In this document: positions 15,113 through 23,314 of the stretch, piece after piece
Layout: each line of letters begins with the position of its first letter
Numbering within the stretch: the first letter of the stretch is position 1
From: JAWOGN01 sp046496815
GTDB lineage: Bacteria > Desulfobacterota > DSM-4660 > Desulfatiglandales > Desulfatiglandaceae
Length of the DNA: 28,939 bases
Assembly (NCBI GenBank): GCA_046496815.1
Contig: JAWOGN010000264.1
Span: 1 to 28,939, forward strand
Direction of reading: 5' to 3'
Program-made: the position numbers and the translations under genes
Notes under the pieces: generated by a model
Told to the model about the DNA's origin: nothing
What the model saw: the letters and a program-made list of their open reading frames with translations, nothing else
Database searches by the model: none

Positions 15113-16342
15113 GTGCCGAACGTTTTCGATATATTTGAAGAGAGAGGATTTGTTGAACAGGTTACGGACCGGGAGGGCGTGCGCAAGCTGTTGGAAACCC
15201 CCACAACGTGTTATATCGGATTTGATCCGACCGCCGGCAGCCTGCATGTGGGAAGCCTGCTCCCGATTATGTCGCTCATGCATATGCAGCGATGCGGGCA
15301 TCGGCCCATTGGTGTTGTGGGGGGAGGGACCGGTCTGGTGGGAGATCCCAGCGGAAGGACCGAAACGCGTTCCATCATGAGCCGTAAAGACATCGACAAG
15401 AACGCCGAGGGACTGAAAAAACAACTCTCTCATTTTATCGACTTCAGCGATGGAAAGGCGATTATGGTCAATAATGCCGACTGGCTCACCGGCCTGAATT
15501 ATATTGAGTTTCTCCGAGATATCGGTCGGCACTTCAGCGTAAACAGGATGTTGGCGGCAGAAAGTTACCGGGCAAGATTGGAAACCGGTCTGAATTTCAT
15601 AGAGTTCAACTATATGCTCCTTCAGGCCTATGACTTCTGGTACTTGTACACACATTACAATTGCAGGCTCCAGATGGGCGGCAACGATCAGTGGGGGAAT
15701 ATCCTGGCCGGTGCCGATCTGACCAGACGCTTGGAGGGGGAAGTGATTTACGGCCTCACTTTTCCGCTCCTCACCGTTTCTTCCGGGATAAAGATGGGGA
15801 AAACCCATGCAGGGACGGTGTGGTTGGATGCCGATTTGACATCCCCCTATGACTACTATCAATACTGGATCAACCAGGACGACCGGGATATCGCGCGTTT
15901 TTTGAGTCTCTTTACTTTCCTCCCCATGGATGAGGTTCGAAGGTTGGGTCGACTCCGGGGGGATGAGACGCGAAAGGCGAAAGCGGTGCTGGCGTACGAA
16001 ACCACCACGCTGTGCCATGGCCGAGAAGCGGCGGATCGGGCGCGGGAAGCGTCTCAACATCTTTTCGGATCCGCCGAGGGGGCCGCCGGGGAGTCGGTCC
16101 CCATGTATTGTATCCGTGCCGAAGCGCTTGAACCAGGGATCCCCGCCTACCTCCTTTTCGAACATGCAGGACTTTGCAAGACGCGGGGAGAGGCTCGGCG
16201 GCTGATCGCTCAGGGGGGGGGATATTTGAATGGGGAACGGATTCAAGCGTTTGACCAGTTGGTGAAGCCGGAAAACCTGGTGAATCGGTCCCTTTTGTTA
16301 AGGGCGGGAAAAAAGAGATATCTGAGAATTACCACGAAATGA
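15113..16342 (+). CDS. tyrS: Tyrosyl-tRNA synthetase
   Basis: 409 aa class I synthetase that charges tRNA-Tyr. The HIGH-like signature is HVGS (45-48) in YIGFDPTAGSLHVGSLLPI. The tyrosine site includes QAYDFWYLY and GGNDQWGNI (189-197), and the KMSKS-type loop is KMGKT (227-231), close to the KFGKT of E. coli TyrS. An S4 RNA-binding domain forms the C-terminus (about 345-409; AGLCKTRGEARRLIAQGG). The start is GTG 15113, one base after the rodZ-like stop, with GAGGATTAAG upstream. Length and motifs fit the bacterial TyrS type. rpoH starts 15 bp later. Confidence 0.96.
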   Translation: MPNVFDIFEERGFVEQVTDREGVRKLLETPTTCYIGFDPTAGSLHVGSLLPIMSLMHMQRCGHRPIGVVGGGTGLVGDPSGRTETRSIMSRKDIDKNAEGLKKQLSHFIDFSDGKAIMVNNADWLTGLNYIEFLRDIGRHFSVNRMLAAESYRARLETGLNFIEFNYMLLQAYDFWYLYTHYNCRLQMGGNDQWGNILAGADLTRRLEGEVIYGLTFPLLTVSSGIKMGKTHAGTVWLDADLTSPYDYYQYWINQDDRDIARFLSLFTFLPMDEVRRLGRLRGDETRKAKAVLAYETTTLCHGREAADRAREASQHLFGSAEGAAGESVPMYCIRAEALEPGIPAYLLFEHAGLCKTRGEARRLIAQGGGYLNGERIQAFDQLVKPENLVNRSLLLRAGKKRYLRITTK

Positions 16343-16357
16343 GACCGGCAAGCAAAA

Positions 16358-17335
16358 ATGAAAGAAGAAACGACTCAAGAAGAGAACGAATTGCAGCGTG
16401 AGGACGGTTCGGCGGATACCGGCGAATTGAACCTGAACCTTGCACCGGTAATTCAGGCCGAGGAGAGGCATTTAGTCCCTTATGATCCGCTCCAGATGTA
16501 TCTTTTTGAAATCAAACGCTACAAGCTGCTGACCCGGGAGGAGGAGATAGAGCTGGCGAAACGGGTCAGAGATAAAAAGGACGAAAAGGCCGCTTACAGA
16601 TTGGTAACGTCCAACCTGAGGTTGGTTGTAAAAATTGCGATGGATTTTCACCGGTACTGGACCAAGAATTTGCTGGATTTGATCCAGGAGGGAAATCTGG
16701 GGCTTTTGCAGGCCGTCCAGAAATTTGATCCCTATCGAGGGATAAAATTTTCCTATTATGCCTCATTTTGGATCAAGGCCTATATGTTGAAATTCGTCAT
16801 GGACAATTGGAAACTGGTCAAGATTGGAACGACGCAGAGTCAGCGCAAATTGTTTTTTAACCTGGCCAAGGAAAGAGACAAGCTGATCGCAGAGGGTTTC
16901 AGGCCTGAACCGCGGCTCTTGGCGGAGCGCCTCGACGTCAAGGAAGAAGAAGTCGTCGAAATGAGCCAGCGCCTGGGAGGGTGGGAGGTTTCACTGAGTT
17001 CGCCGGTGGGCGATGATTCACGCGAAGCCTACGGCGCGCTTTTGCCTGACCCGGGCATGGACACGGACGAGCAATTGTCTGAGGATCAAGGTCGACTACT
17101 TCTGAGAAAAAAGCTCAAGGAATTTCGCAAGACACTCACCGGAAATAAGGCCGACATTTTTGATAACCGGATCATGGCGGAAAAACCCTTAACCTTGCAA
17201 CAGCTGGGTGACAGATATCACATATCCCGGGAGCGAGTTCGCCAAATTCAGGAAAAAATTATTAAAAATCTCAAAAAACGGCTCAAGGAAGAGATCCCCA
17301 ATTTCGAGGAAGAGTATATCGATCTTCTCAAGTGA
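16358..17335 (+). CDS. rpoH: RNA polymerase heat-shock sigma factor (RpoH, sigma-32)
   Basis: 325 aa. It directs RNA polymerase to heat-shock promoters. Region 1.2/2 is clear (DPLQMYLFEIKRYKLLTREEE, LVTSNLRLVVKIAMDFHRYW, DLIQEGNLGLLQAVQKFDP, GIKFSYYASFWIKAYM). The RpoH box QRKLFFNLAK (162-171), which separates sigma-32 from housekeeping sigma factors, is intact. Region 4 has the HTH LQQLGDRYHISRERVRQIQE. The protein is about 40 residues longer than E. coli RpoH, mainly from an acidic N-terminal extension (about 1-38). No strong ribosome site or thermometer structure is obvious in the 15-bp tyrS-rpoH gap. Lying among envelope chaperone and lipoprotein genes, it could respond with them to stress; that is inference. 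Confidence 0.93.
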   Translation: MKEETTQEENELQREDGSADTGELNLNLAPVIQAEERHLVPYDPLQMYLFEIKRYKLLTREEEIELAKRVRDKKDEKAAYRLVTSNLRLVVKIAMDFHRYWTKNLLDLIQEGNLGLLQAVQKFDPYRGIKFSYYASFWIKAYMLKFVMDNWKLVKIGTTQSQRKLFFNLAKERDKLIAEGFRPEPRLLAERLDVKEEEVVEMSQRLGGWEVSLSSPVGDDSREAYGALLPDPGMDTDEQLSEDQGRLLLRKKLKEFRKTLTGNKADIFDNRIMAEKPLTLQQLGDRYHISRERVRQIQEKIIKNLKKRLKEEIPNFEEEYIDLLK

Positions 17336-17389
17336 GTCGCGAATCAACCCTGGGATTTTGGATGCTCCCAATATTTTTGGAATTCATTT

Positions 17390-19222
17390 ATGCGTATGAA
17401 AAGAAAACCCAACACCGAAAACGCTCCATACGAAATGGCGGCGAGTCAGCGCCCCCCCCGCTCGGGGTGGAAGATTGGAAAGCGGATTACGCCCATCCTT
17501 TTCATCTTTATGTTCCCGGCGTGTTCATCGGTGCCGATGGGCGCACCGATCGATTCCATGCCGGAGACCATGGAGCCGGAGACCGTGGAGCCGGCGACGC
17601 CGGCGAATCCGGACGATGCTTTGCAAACGGCCTACAGTCGCTTTGCACTGGCCGCCATCGCGGCTTCCCGGGGCGACTTTGAGGCGGCGCAGCAATATCT
17701 TTCAACCGCGATCGAAAAAGACCCGAATTCAGCCTACCTTTCCCGGAAAATGGCCCTGCTTCTCAAGAAGATGAAAGACTATCCGCGTGCTTTGGAATAC
17801 GCGCTCAAATGTGTTCGGCTGGATCCCGACGATGTGGATCATCGGATTTTGCTCGCAGACCTTTATATCCTGTTGGGTGAGGACGAACCGGCGCTCGAAC
17901 AGTACAACAATGCGCTGAGCCTCGATTCGAAAAACCAGCGAATCCGGTTACTGCTCACGACCATTCTCATCCGAAAAGAGCAGTTCGACGGTGCGCTTCA
18001 GCATTTAGATATTTTGACGGCGCAGAGCCCCGAATTGGTCATTGCGCATTACTACCGAGGTAGAATTCATCTCGAGACCGGCAATTACCCGAAGGCGGAA
18101 GCGGCCTTTCACGAAGCGTTGCGGCTCAATGAGAGTCTCGAACCGGCCTTGTTTGATTTAAGTACGCTCTATCAGTTCACGGAAAGATATTCGGATGCGA
18201 TCGAGACCTATGAAAATTTGCTCGCATTTTATCCGGACAATTTTGAAGCCAGAAAGCGGCTCGTGGATCTCTATCTCAAATTGGGGGATGAAGATCGGGC
18301 TGAGGCACATACGGAAAAAATAAGGGAGCAATCCAAGCCGGGCGAACCCGGCAGGCAGGCGCTTGGTCTCATATATCTCCAACAAGGAAAACTTGACGAA
18401 TCCATCGAGGAATTGGAACTGATTGTCTCCGCGTGGCCGGATGATCAGAAATCCAGGTATTACCTGGGCACGGCCTATGAGGAGAAAGAAGCCCTGGATA
18501 AAGCCCTTGAGCATTTCCGGCGGATCAAGACGGATTCCAAGTATTTTGTCAACGCGCAGATGCATATCGGCTATATCCTCGAACGGCAGGAAAAATTTGA
18601 CGAGGCCATTGGTGTCCTTGAAAGGGCCATTGCGCTGAACAAAGACAGGGTTGAGCTGTATCTGATGCTGGCTTCGGTGTATGAAACCAAAGCACAATAC
18701 CCGGAGGGGATCCAGATTATACGGGAAGGCCTGGCGCAGCATGAAGACAACATTGATTTGGCATTTCGTCTGGGTGTGCTCCTGGACAAGAGCGGCGACA
18801 AGGAATCCTGCCTCGAGCAGATGCGGGGCATTTTGGAAATAGACCCCGATCATGCCGACGCATTGAATTATATCGGATATACCTATGCCGACCAAGGGAT
18901 TCGGCTCGATGAAGCCATGGGCATGATTCAAAGGGCCTTGAGGATAAAGCCCGACAGTGGATACATTCTTGATAGTCTCGGATGGGTTTACTATCAGAAA
19001 GGGTTGTATGATGAGGCGCTTAATCACCTGCTGAGAGCGGCGGAGCTGACCGTCGGCGACCCCACCATCAATGAACATCTTGGCGATGCCTATTTTAAGA
19101 AGAACCAATTGCGGGAGTCCCTCGAGTACTATAGAAAGGCCCTTTCTCTGAATCATCCGGATGAAACAAAGGTACAACAAAAAATAATCGAGGTGGAAAG
19201 GCTTTTGAAAATCGAAAATTGA
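17390..19222 (+). CDS. TPR-repeat lipoprotein
   Basis: 610 aa. After a long basic N-terminus, a hydrophobic segment (ITPILFIFMFPACSS) gives a lipobox ending at Cys 45, so the protein is probably anchored to a periplasm-facing membrane. From about residue 75 to the end it is a run of tetratricopeptide repeats (typical units: AYLSRKMALLLKKMKDYPRA, AHYYRGRIHLETGNYPKAE, GYILDSLGWVYYQKGLYDEA). TPR solenoids bind partner proteins; the partner is unknown. Start ATG 17390 (MRMKRK) or ATG 17396. The gene follows rpoH by 54 bp, and the LolB-like gene starts inside its stop codon (TTGA overlap), which points to coupled translation and perhaps joint work in envelope assembly. Confidence 0.88.
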   Translation: MRMKRKPNTENAPYEMAASQRPPRSGWKIGKRITPILFIFMFPACSSVPMGAPIDSMPETMEPETVEPATPANPDDALQTAYSRFALAAIAASRGDFEAAQQYLSTAIEKDPNSAYLSRKMALLLKKMKDYPRALEYALKCVRLDPDDVDHRILLADLYILLGEDEPALEQYNNALSLDSKNQRIRLLLTTILIRKEQFDGALQHLDILTAQSPELVIAHYYRGRIHLETGNYPKAEAAFHEALRLNESLEPALFDLSTLYQFTERYSDAIETYENLLAFYPDNFEARKRLVDLYLKLGDEDRAEAHTEKIREQSKPGEPGRQALGLIYLQQGKLDESIEELELIVSAWPDDQKSRYYLGTAYEEKEALDKALEHFRRIKTDSKYFVNAQMHIGYILERQEKFDEAIGVLERAIALNKDRVELYLMLASVYETKAQYPEGIQIIREGLAQHEDNIDLAFRLGVLLDKSGDKESCLEQMRGILEIDPDHADALNYIGYTYADQGIRLDEAMGMIQRALRIKPDSGYILDSLGWVYYQKGLYDEALNHLLRAAELTVGDPTINEHLGDAYFKKNQLRESLEYYRKALSLNHPDETKVQQKIIEVERLLKIEN

Positions 19223-20022
19223 TTTCAAGAAACCGAATCTATACGGTGGGGCTTTTCACCCTGCTGGTTACACCTTTCATTTTCCCTTCCTGCGCACCCG
19301 TCACGCCAAAGCAACCCCCCCGTATTCTCGATGACCGGGAAATCGCGGACTTCATATCCATGGCTCGGGCGCAGGACGCACAAGTTCGCACCCTCATATC
19401 CGCCGGGCGCTTGAAGATAAGAAAGGATAATTCGGAAAACGACGCGAATGTTCTGATGGTCGGTGAAAGGACCCTTGATAAAATCAAGATCGAAATTACG
19501 CACCCTTGGGGCCGCCCGGTTGTCCATATTTTGGTTGATGGGAAACGGGTGGATATGGTTTCTTTTGTCGACAAACGGTTCTATTTCGGCCGGCTTGGGA
19601 CCTTCGACCCCACCGGATTGTTCCCGGGCGGGTTTGATTTTGATCAGATTTGGGCCTTTGCTCGCGCGTTTCCGGTCCTGCGGGCGCACCACCGCGTTGT
19701 TCTCTCAAAAAACAATCAGATTGCCCTTCTGAATTCAACGGGTGAGACCGTGCAGGTCGTTGATTTTTGTGGCCCAAGCAATCTCCCCTGTCGTGTTTTT
19801 TCCCCGCAGCAAGGCGCATCGCTCTTTTTCTCCAGGTTTCAGCAGCAAGAAGAAATTCTCTATGCCCGCAACGTGGAATTCAGAGCTTCCGGGGTCGACA
19901 GCGCACTGGGAATGGAGTTCAAGCAGGTTGTCTTTAATGAAACCATTCCGCCGAACGTATTCGAGCTTGTAAAACCGGAAGGTTTTCAGTCCGTGCCGCT
20001 TCGAGGGCTCAACACGGACTGA
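19219..20022 (+). CDS. LolB-like (DUF4292-type) outer-membrane lipoprotein
   Basis: 267 aa. A hydrophobic N-terminus runs to a lipobox (FIFPSC, Cys 25). The mature part has the beta-rich pattern of LolA/LolB-fold proteins: TLISAGRLKIRKDNSEND, KIKIEITHPWGRPVVHILVDG, FVDKRFYFGRLG, DPTGLFPGGFDFDQIWAF and a late GMEFKQVVFNETIPPNVFEL. LolB-like proteins accept lipoproteins at the outer membrane; whether this one does so is not proven by sequence. The start is TTG 19219, overlapping the TGA of the TPR lipoprotein gene by three bases (19220-19222). No better start exists before the signal segment. Confidence 0.75.
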   Translation: MISRNRIYTVGLFTLLVTPFIFPSCAPVTPKQPPRILDDREIADFISMARAQDAQVRTLISAGRLKIRKDNSENDANVLMVGERTLDKIKIEITHPWGRPVVHILVDGKRVDMVSFVDKRFYFGRLGTFDPTGLFPGGFDFDQIWAFARAFPVLRAHHRVVLSKNNQIALLNSTGETVQVVDFCGPSNLPCRVFSPQQGASLFFSRFQQQEEILYARNVEFRASGVDSALGMEFKQVVFNETIPPNVFELVKPEGFQSVPLRGLNTD

Positions 20023-20066
20023 TTTGAGAAATGGGGAGGATACGGGTGTGTTGGGTGCCGGAAATC

Positions 20067-20095
20067 TTGACAGTGTCGATGCCGTCTCATATAGT
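20067..20095 (+). promoter_or_regulatory. Sigma-70-type promoter upstream of the membrane methyltransferase gene
   Basis: Perfect TTGACA at 20067-20072, exactly 17 bp spacer, TATAGT at 20090-20095 (5 of 6 to consensus). Transcription would start near 20102, about 44 nt before the ATG at 20146. This is the best promoter match in the window and suggests a transcription unit separate from the upstream lipoprotein operon. Confidence 0.6.
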
Positions 20096-20145
20096 GCCGT
20101 CATTTTCAGATACGCGGAAATTGTAAGGGGGTCAGGGCGATCCAC

Positions 20146-20712
20146 ATGCAACGCATCAACAGAATCTTTAATCATCCGAGGCTGCGGAAGCTGCTGGTGA
20201 AAAGCCGGGTTTTCCTGGGAATCATTTTCGTTGCCCTTCTTTTTGTCTATGGCCGATTTGAGTTGTATTATATTGCCTTTGGCGTCTCTTTTCTCGGTGA
20301 GTTGATCCAAATGTGGGCATCCGGCAGTTTGGAGAAGAACGAAATTCTCACGGTCCGGGGCCCCTACAGTCTCATCCGGAATCCGATGTATTTAGGAAGG
20401 TTTCTTGTGATTTTCGGGGGGATTTTATTATTAAGCAATATCTATATTATTTTAGCTTATATTATATTATTTTATTTTTATATGATTAATCGTGTAAAAA
20501 GAGAAGAGAATCGTTTAAGGAAAATTTTCGGGGAACCGTATTTGGATTATTGCAGAGAAGTGAATCGGTTTGTCCCCAAATTTAAGATCTATGCGCAGGG
20601 GAATCTTTTTTTCTTCCGATTTCAGATTTTGCTCCAAAATAATGAACACCTGAATTTCTTGGCGCTGTTATGCTTTTATGTCGCCTTTTATGTTTGGTCC
20701 CGGATGCGGTGA
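20146..20712 (+). CDS. Isoprenylcysteine carboxyl methyltransferase-family membrane protein
   Basis: 188 aa integral membrane protein of the ICMT/PEMT-like family, which uses S-adenosylmethionine to methylate lipid-linked substrates. Hydrophobic helices lie at about 21-35, 41-57, 83-115 and 168-183. The family core is present: GPYSLIRNPMYLGRF (72-86), the paired glutamates E120-E121 and FGEPYLDYCREVNRFVPKF (128-146). The bacterial substrate is unknown. The middle of the gene (about 20420-20510) is strikingly AT-rich, with ATA, TTA and ATT codons, unlike its neighbours. It has its own promoter and lies between a LolB-like and an LptG-like gene, so a role in envelope lipid modification is a reasonable guess. 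Confidence 0.85.
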   Translation: MQRINRIFNHPRLRKLLVKSRVFLGIIFVALLFVYGRFELYYIAFGVSFLGELIQMWASGSLEKNEILTVRGPYSLIRNPMYLGRFLVIFGGILLLSNIYIILAYIILFYFYMINRVKREENRLRKIFGEPYLDYCREVNRFVPKFKIYAQGNLFFFRFQILLQNNEHLNFLALLCFYVAFYVWSRMR

Positions 20713-20844
20713 TTTCAGGATGGCTGCCCGTCATCGCTTTTTCCGTGCTGTTGGATTTCGCAACAAAGGCATGAGTTGCTTTCCTGAATGAAGCGCATAT
20801 CGGATCAACACGTCGATGGAAACTTCTTTCGAGGTCGCGGCACG

Positions 20845-21921
20845 TTGCGCATATTTACCCGATATTTCTGCAAAGAATTCCTGAAGCTTCTGGCGCTGGT
20901 GCTGACCCTTTCGCTCTTTATTTCCCTCATCGTAGAATTTGTCCAAAAGCTCGATGATTTCCTGGAGGCGGAGGTGCCCCTTGCGGTGATTTTCGCTTAC
21001 CTTCTTTACAAAATTCCCTTTGTATTGGTTCAAATCACCCCAATGGCGACATTGATCTCGGTCATTGTCATGTTCTGCATCTTAAAAAAGAATAATGAGG
21101 TCACGGCCGTGAAAGCCTGCGGCCTCGACATAATCGGGCTTTCGAGACCCATTATTTTTGTGTCGCTGATGATCGCCATTGCGGTTTTTTTGGTCTCTGA
21201 GGTGATCGTGCCGTTTACCAGTTCCCGAAGTAACGGCATATGGAGCCGAGAGGTGAAGAAAAAGGACCCGACCCGCTTTTATGGGCGGAATCATGTATTG
21301 TATCGCGGAAAGGACTCATTTTACGTCATTCGGAATTTTGACGGCAAAAACAACATCATGCAGGATCCCACCTTCTATTTCTTTGACAAATCATTCCGGG
21401 TCATGCGGAGAATTGACGGGCGGAAAGGAACGTGGACCGGCAAAAATTGGAAAATCGAGAAAGGCATGTCTCAAGAACGGGAGGATTCAGGGGGATATCG
21501 CCTCAAAAAATTCGATGAAATCTATCTGGACATCCCCGAAGGTCCGGAAACTTTCGTCCGACCGGTCAGAAAACCTGAAGAGATGAGCTACTGGCAACTG
21601 AAGCGATATGCAGAGCGGGTTCGCCTGGAAGGATACGATGCGGCGGAGTATCTGGTAGATATGAATATAAAAATGACCTTTCCCCTGATAAATCTTGTGG
21701 TGGTCTTTTTCGGAATTCCCATTGCACTGGGAGTGAAAAAAGGGGGCACGCCGCTGGCCGTAACGCTCGGGATAGGGGTTTGTTTCCTGTATCTGATGAG
21801 CATCGGCTTCTCTCGGTCGCTGGGACTTTCCGGCCTGCTTCCTCCGTTACTGTCGGCGTGGGCGGCCAACCTGGTTTTTTTCTTTATCGGCACCTATCTG
21901 ATGATGCGCGTTGAGCGGTGA
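20845..21921 (+). CDS. LPS export permease, LptF/LptG family
   Basis: 358 aa inner-membrane permease that, with the LptB ATPase, extracts LPS from the inner membrane. The N-terminal helix LRIFTRYFCKEFLKLLALVL matches the start of LptF/LptG proteins; further helices follow at TPMATLISVIVMFCIL and PIIFVSLMIAIAVFLVSEV. A periplasmic beta-rich region comes next, then C-terminal helices (LINLVVVFFGIPIALG, GIGVCFLYLMSIGF, AANLVFFFIGTYLMM). Start: TTG 20845 behind GAGG fits family length; ATG 20788 would add 19 unconserved residues without a ribosome site. The usual partner (lptF beside lptG) is not in the window. Whether this is F or G cannot be settled; it looks nearer LptG. Confidence 0.9.
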   Translation: MRIFTRYFCKEFLKLLALVLTLSLFISLIVEFVQKLDDFLEAEVPLAVIFAYLLYKIPFVLVQITPMATLISVIVMFCILKKNNEVTAVKACGLDIIGLSRPIIFVSLMIAIAVFLVSEVIVPFTSSRSNGIWSREVKKKDPTRFYGRNHVLYRGKDSFYVIRNFDGKNNIMQDPTFYFFDKSFRVMRRIDGRKGTWTGKNWKIEKGMSQEREDSGGYRLKKFDEIYLDIPEGPETFVRPVRKPEEMSYWQLKRYAERVRLEGYDAAEYLVDMNIKMTFPLINLVVVFFGIPIALGVKKGGTPLAVTLGIGVCFLYLMSIGFSRSLGLSGLLPPLLSAWAANLVFFFIGTYLMMRVER

Positions 21922-22063
21922 GTTTCGGGAAATATCCCGAAATCGAACATCAAATCGCGAAAAGCGATACCCTTTGCCCGAAAAAGATGCCGGTGGAGGG
22001 ATGAATCGGTCCGAGGCCGAAACGCTCGAACGATTCCAGGGCTTTTGCGGGGGTTTTGGCAGC

Positions 22064-23080
22064 ATGAAAAAAAGATGGAGCAGATGGTATCCGGTTGTTT
22101 ACCGAGGCATTTTGTTTTGGTCGCTTCTATCTCGAGTCATCCCGTTGAAATATTGGTTAAGTCTCGGAAGATTGGGCGGACTTTTTTTTTATTTTTTGGA
22201 TGTTCAACACCGAAAGATTACGTTAAGAAACTTACAGTTTGCGTTCGAAAATGAGAAAGCGAAGCGCGAGACAGCTGCCTTGGCCAGACGGAATTTCGGG
22301 CAATTCGGTATGATCGGCCACGAGTGGATCCGGCTGAAACACATGCGCAAACCGGATCTCCTCGACCTCATCCATGTTGAAGGCAAAGCGCATTTAATCG
22401 CCGCCAAGCGGAAAAGCCGATCCGTCATACTTCTGGGGGCCCATTTCGGCAACTGGGAATATGCACACGCCTTTTATGCGAGCACCATCAACCGGTTAAA
22501 CTTCATTGTCCGTGCGGTTGATAATCCATTCCTTGAGCAAGAACGGGTGGCATACAATGAAAGATTCGGCGTGCGGGTACTGTATCAAAAGCATGGTCTC
22601 AGACCGGCAATCCGGAACCTTAAGAAGGGCGAAGACCTGGTCATCTTTGCGGATCGAAAGGCGAATCCGAGGGAGGGGATCCCGTGCCGATTCTTCGGTA
22701 AGGTGACCTCTACCCTGAGTTTGGTTCCGACGCTGGCGCAGCGATTCCACATTCCGGTCGTCCCCATGTTTATTGTGCGTTGCGAGGATCGGGTCCACCA
22801 CCGGATCATCTTCCTACCGGAACTCGAAATTGCAGACAGCGGCGGGGAGAACGCCGTTCGCGAGGCAACACAGAAACAAAGCACCATCATCGAGGAGATG
22901 GTTCGAACGTATCCCGATCACTGGGTCTGGCTCCACAAACGATGGAAAAAGCATTACCGATATCTGTACACGGAAGCCCTGGCCCGGCGGCAACGCCGCC
23001 GAGAAAAAAGGAAAGCGCACGTTGCGGAAACCCAGCGCCGGGATTCAAAACGCCTTCCACGCACGATTCAAACGGGCTGA
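22064..23080 (+). CDS. LpxL/HtrB-like lipid A (lysophospholipid) acyltransferase
   Basis: 338 aa from ATG 22064 (MKKRWSRWYP). Inner-membrane acyltransferase that probably adds a secondary acyl chain to lipid A. After an N-terminal membrane helix (about 10-28) it shows the catalytic HX4E motif in LLGAHFGNWEYA (His 127, Glu 132), the FADRKANPREG segment (Asp 197) with FFGK and TLSLVPTLAQRFHIPVVPMF, and the closing YPDHWVWLHKRWK. A very basic tail (ARRQRRREKRKAHV) ends the protein. ATG 22001 (MNRSEAE) is in frame behind GGTGGAGGG but at poor spacing; a start at 21911 would overlap the LptG-like stop. It follows the LPS permease, so the pair belongs to LPS biogenesis. Confidence 0.88.
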   Translation: MKKRWSRWYPVVYRGILFWSLLSRVIPLKYWLSLGRLGGLFFYFLDVQHRKITLRNLQFAFENEKAKRETAALARRNFGQFGMIGHEWIRLKHMRKPDLLDLIHVEGKAHLIAAKRKSRSVILLGAHFGNWEYAHAFYASTINRLNFIVRAVDNPFLEQERVAYNERFGVRVLYQKHGLRPAIRNLKKGEDLVIFADRKANPREGIPCRFFGKVTSTLSLVPTLAQRFHIPVVPMFIVRCEDRVHHRIIFLPELEIADSGGENAVREATQKQSTIIEEMVRTYPDHWVWLHKRWKKHYRYLYTEALARRQRRREKRKAHVAETQRRDSKRLPRTIQTG

Positions 23081-23101
23081 AAGTATACGAACTGGTTTCC
23101 A

Positions 23102-23200
23102 TCCGGAAATGAGATATTTCCGGACGGAGCTTTCAGCGGTCAGCGTTCAGCCAAAACCTTGTCTTTCATGTCTTTTGCTGAAAGCCGAAAGCTGAAAGCT
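23102..23200. repeat. Intergenic hairpins between lpxL-like gene and rapZ
   Basis: Two structures are visible. A perfect 9-bp stem TCCGGAAAT (23102-23110) / ATTTCCGGA (23116-23124) has a 5-nt loop. An imperfect inverted repeat pairs AGCTTTCAGC...GTTCAGC (23128-23151) with GCTGAAAGCCGAAAGC...AAGCT (23177-23200). Neither is followed by a T-run. The 'GCTGAAAGC' type resembles short repeats seen between genes in related bacteria. Confidence 0.45.
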
Positions 23201-23314
23201 GATAGCGCGAGTTCATAAATGCCTGTTTATGGATGCGCACGAACTAGAATTTTATCGGTTTTCGTTCAGGCACTGCTATCTAATTGAACATACAGGGTTT
23301 CAGAAACCCCCGCC

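Noticed and set aside
15032..16246. 404-codon minus-strand frame opposite tyrS
   Set aside because: Shadow of tyrS, whose synthetase motifs are intact over the same stretch.
18158..19228. 356-codon minus-strand frame opposite the TPR gene
   Set aside because: Explained by codon bias of the repeated TPR sequence; no signal, domain or ribosome site.
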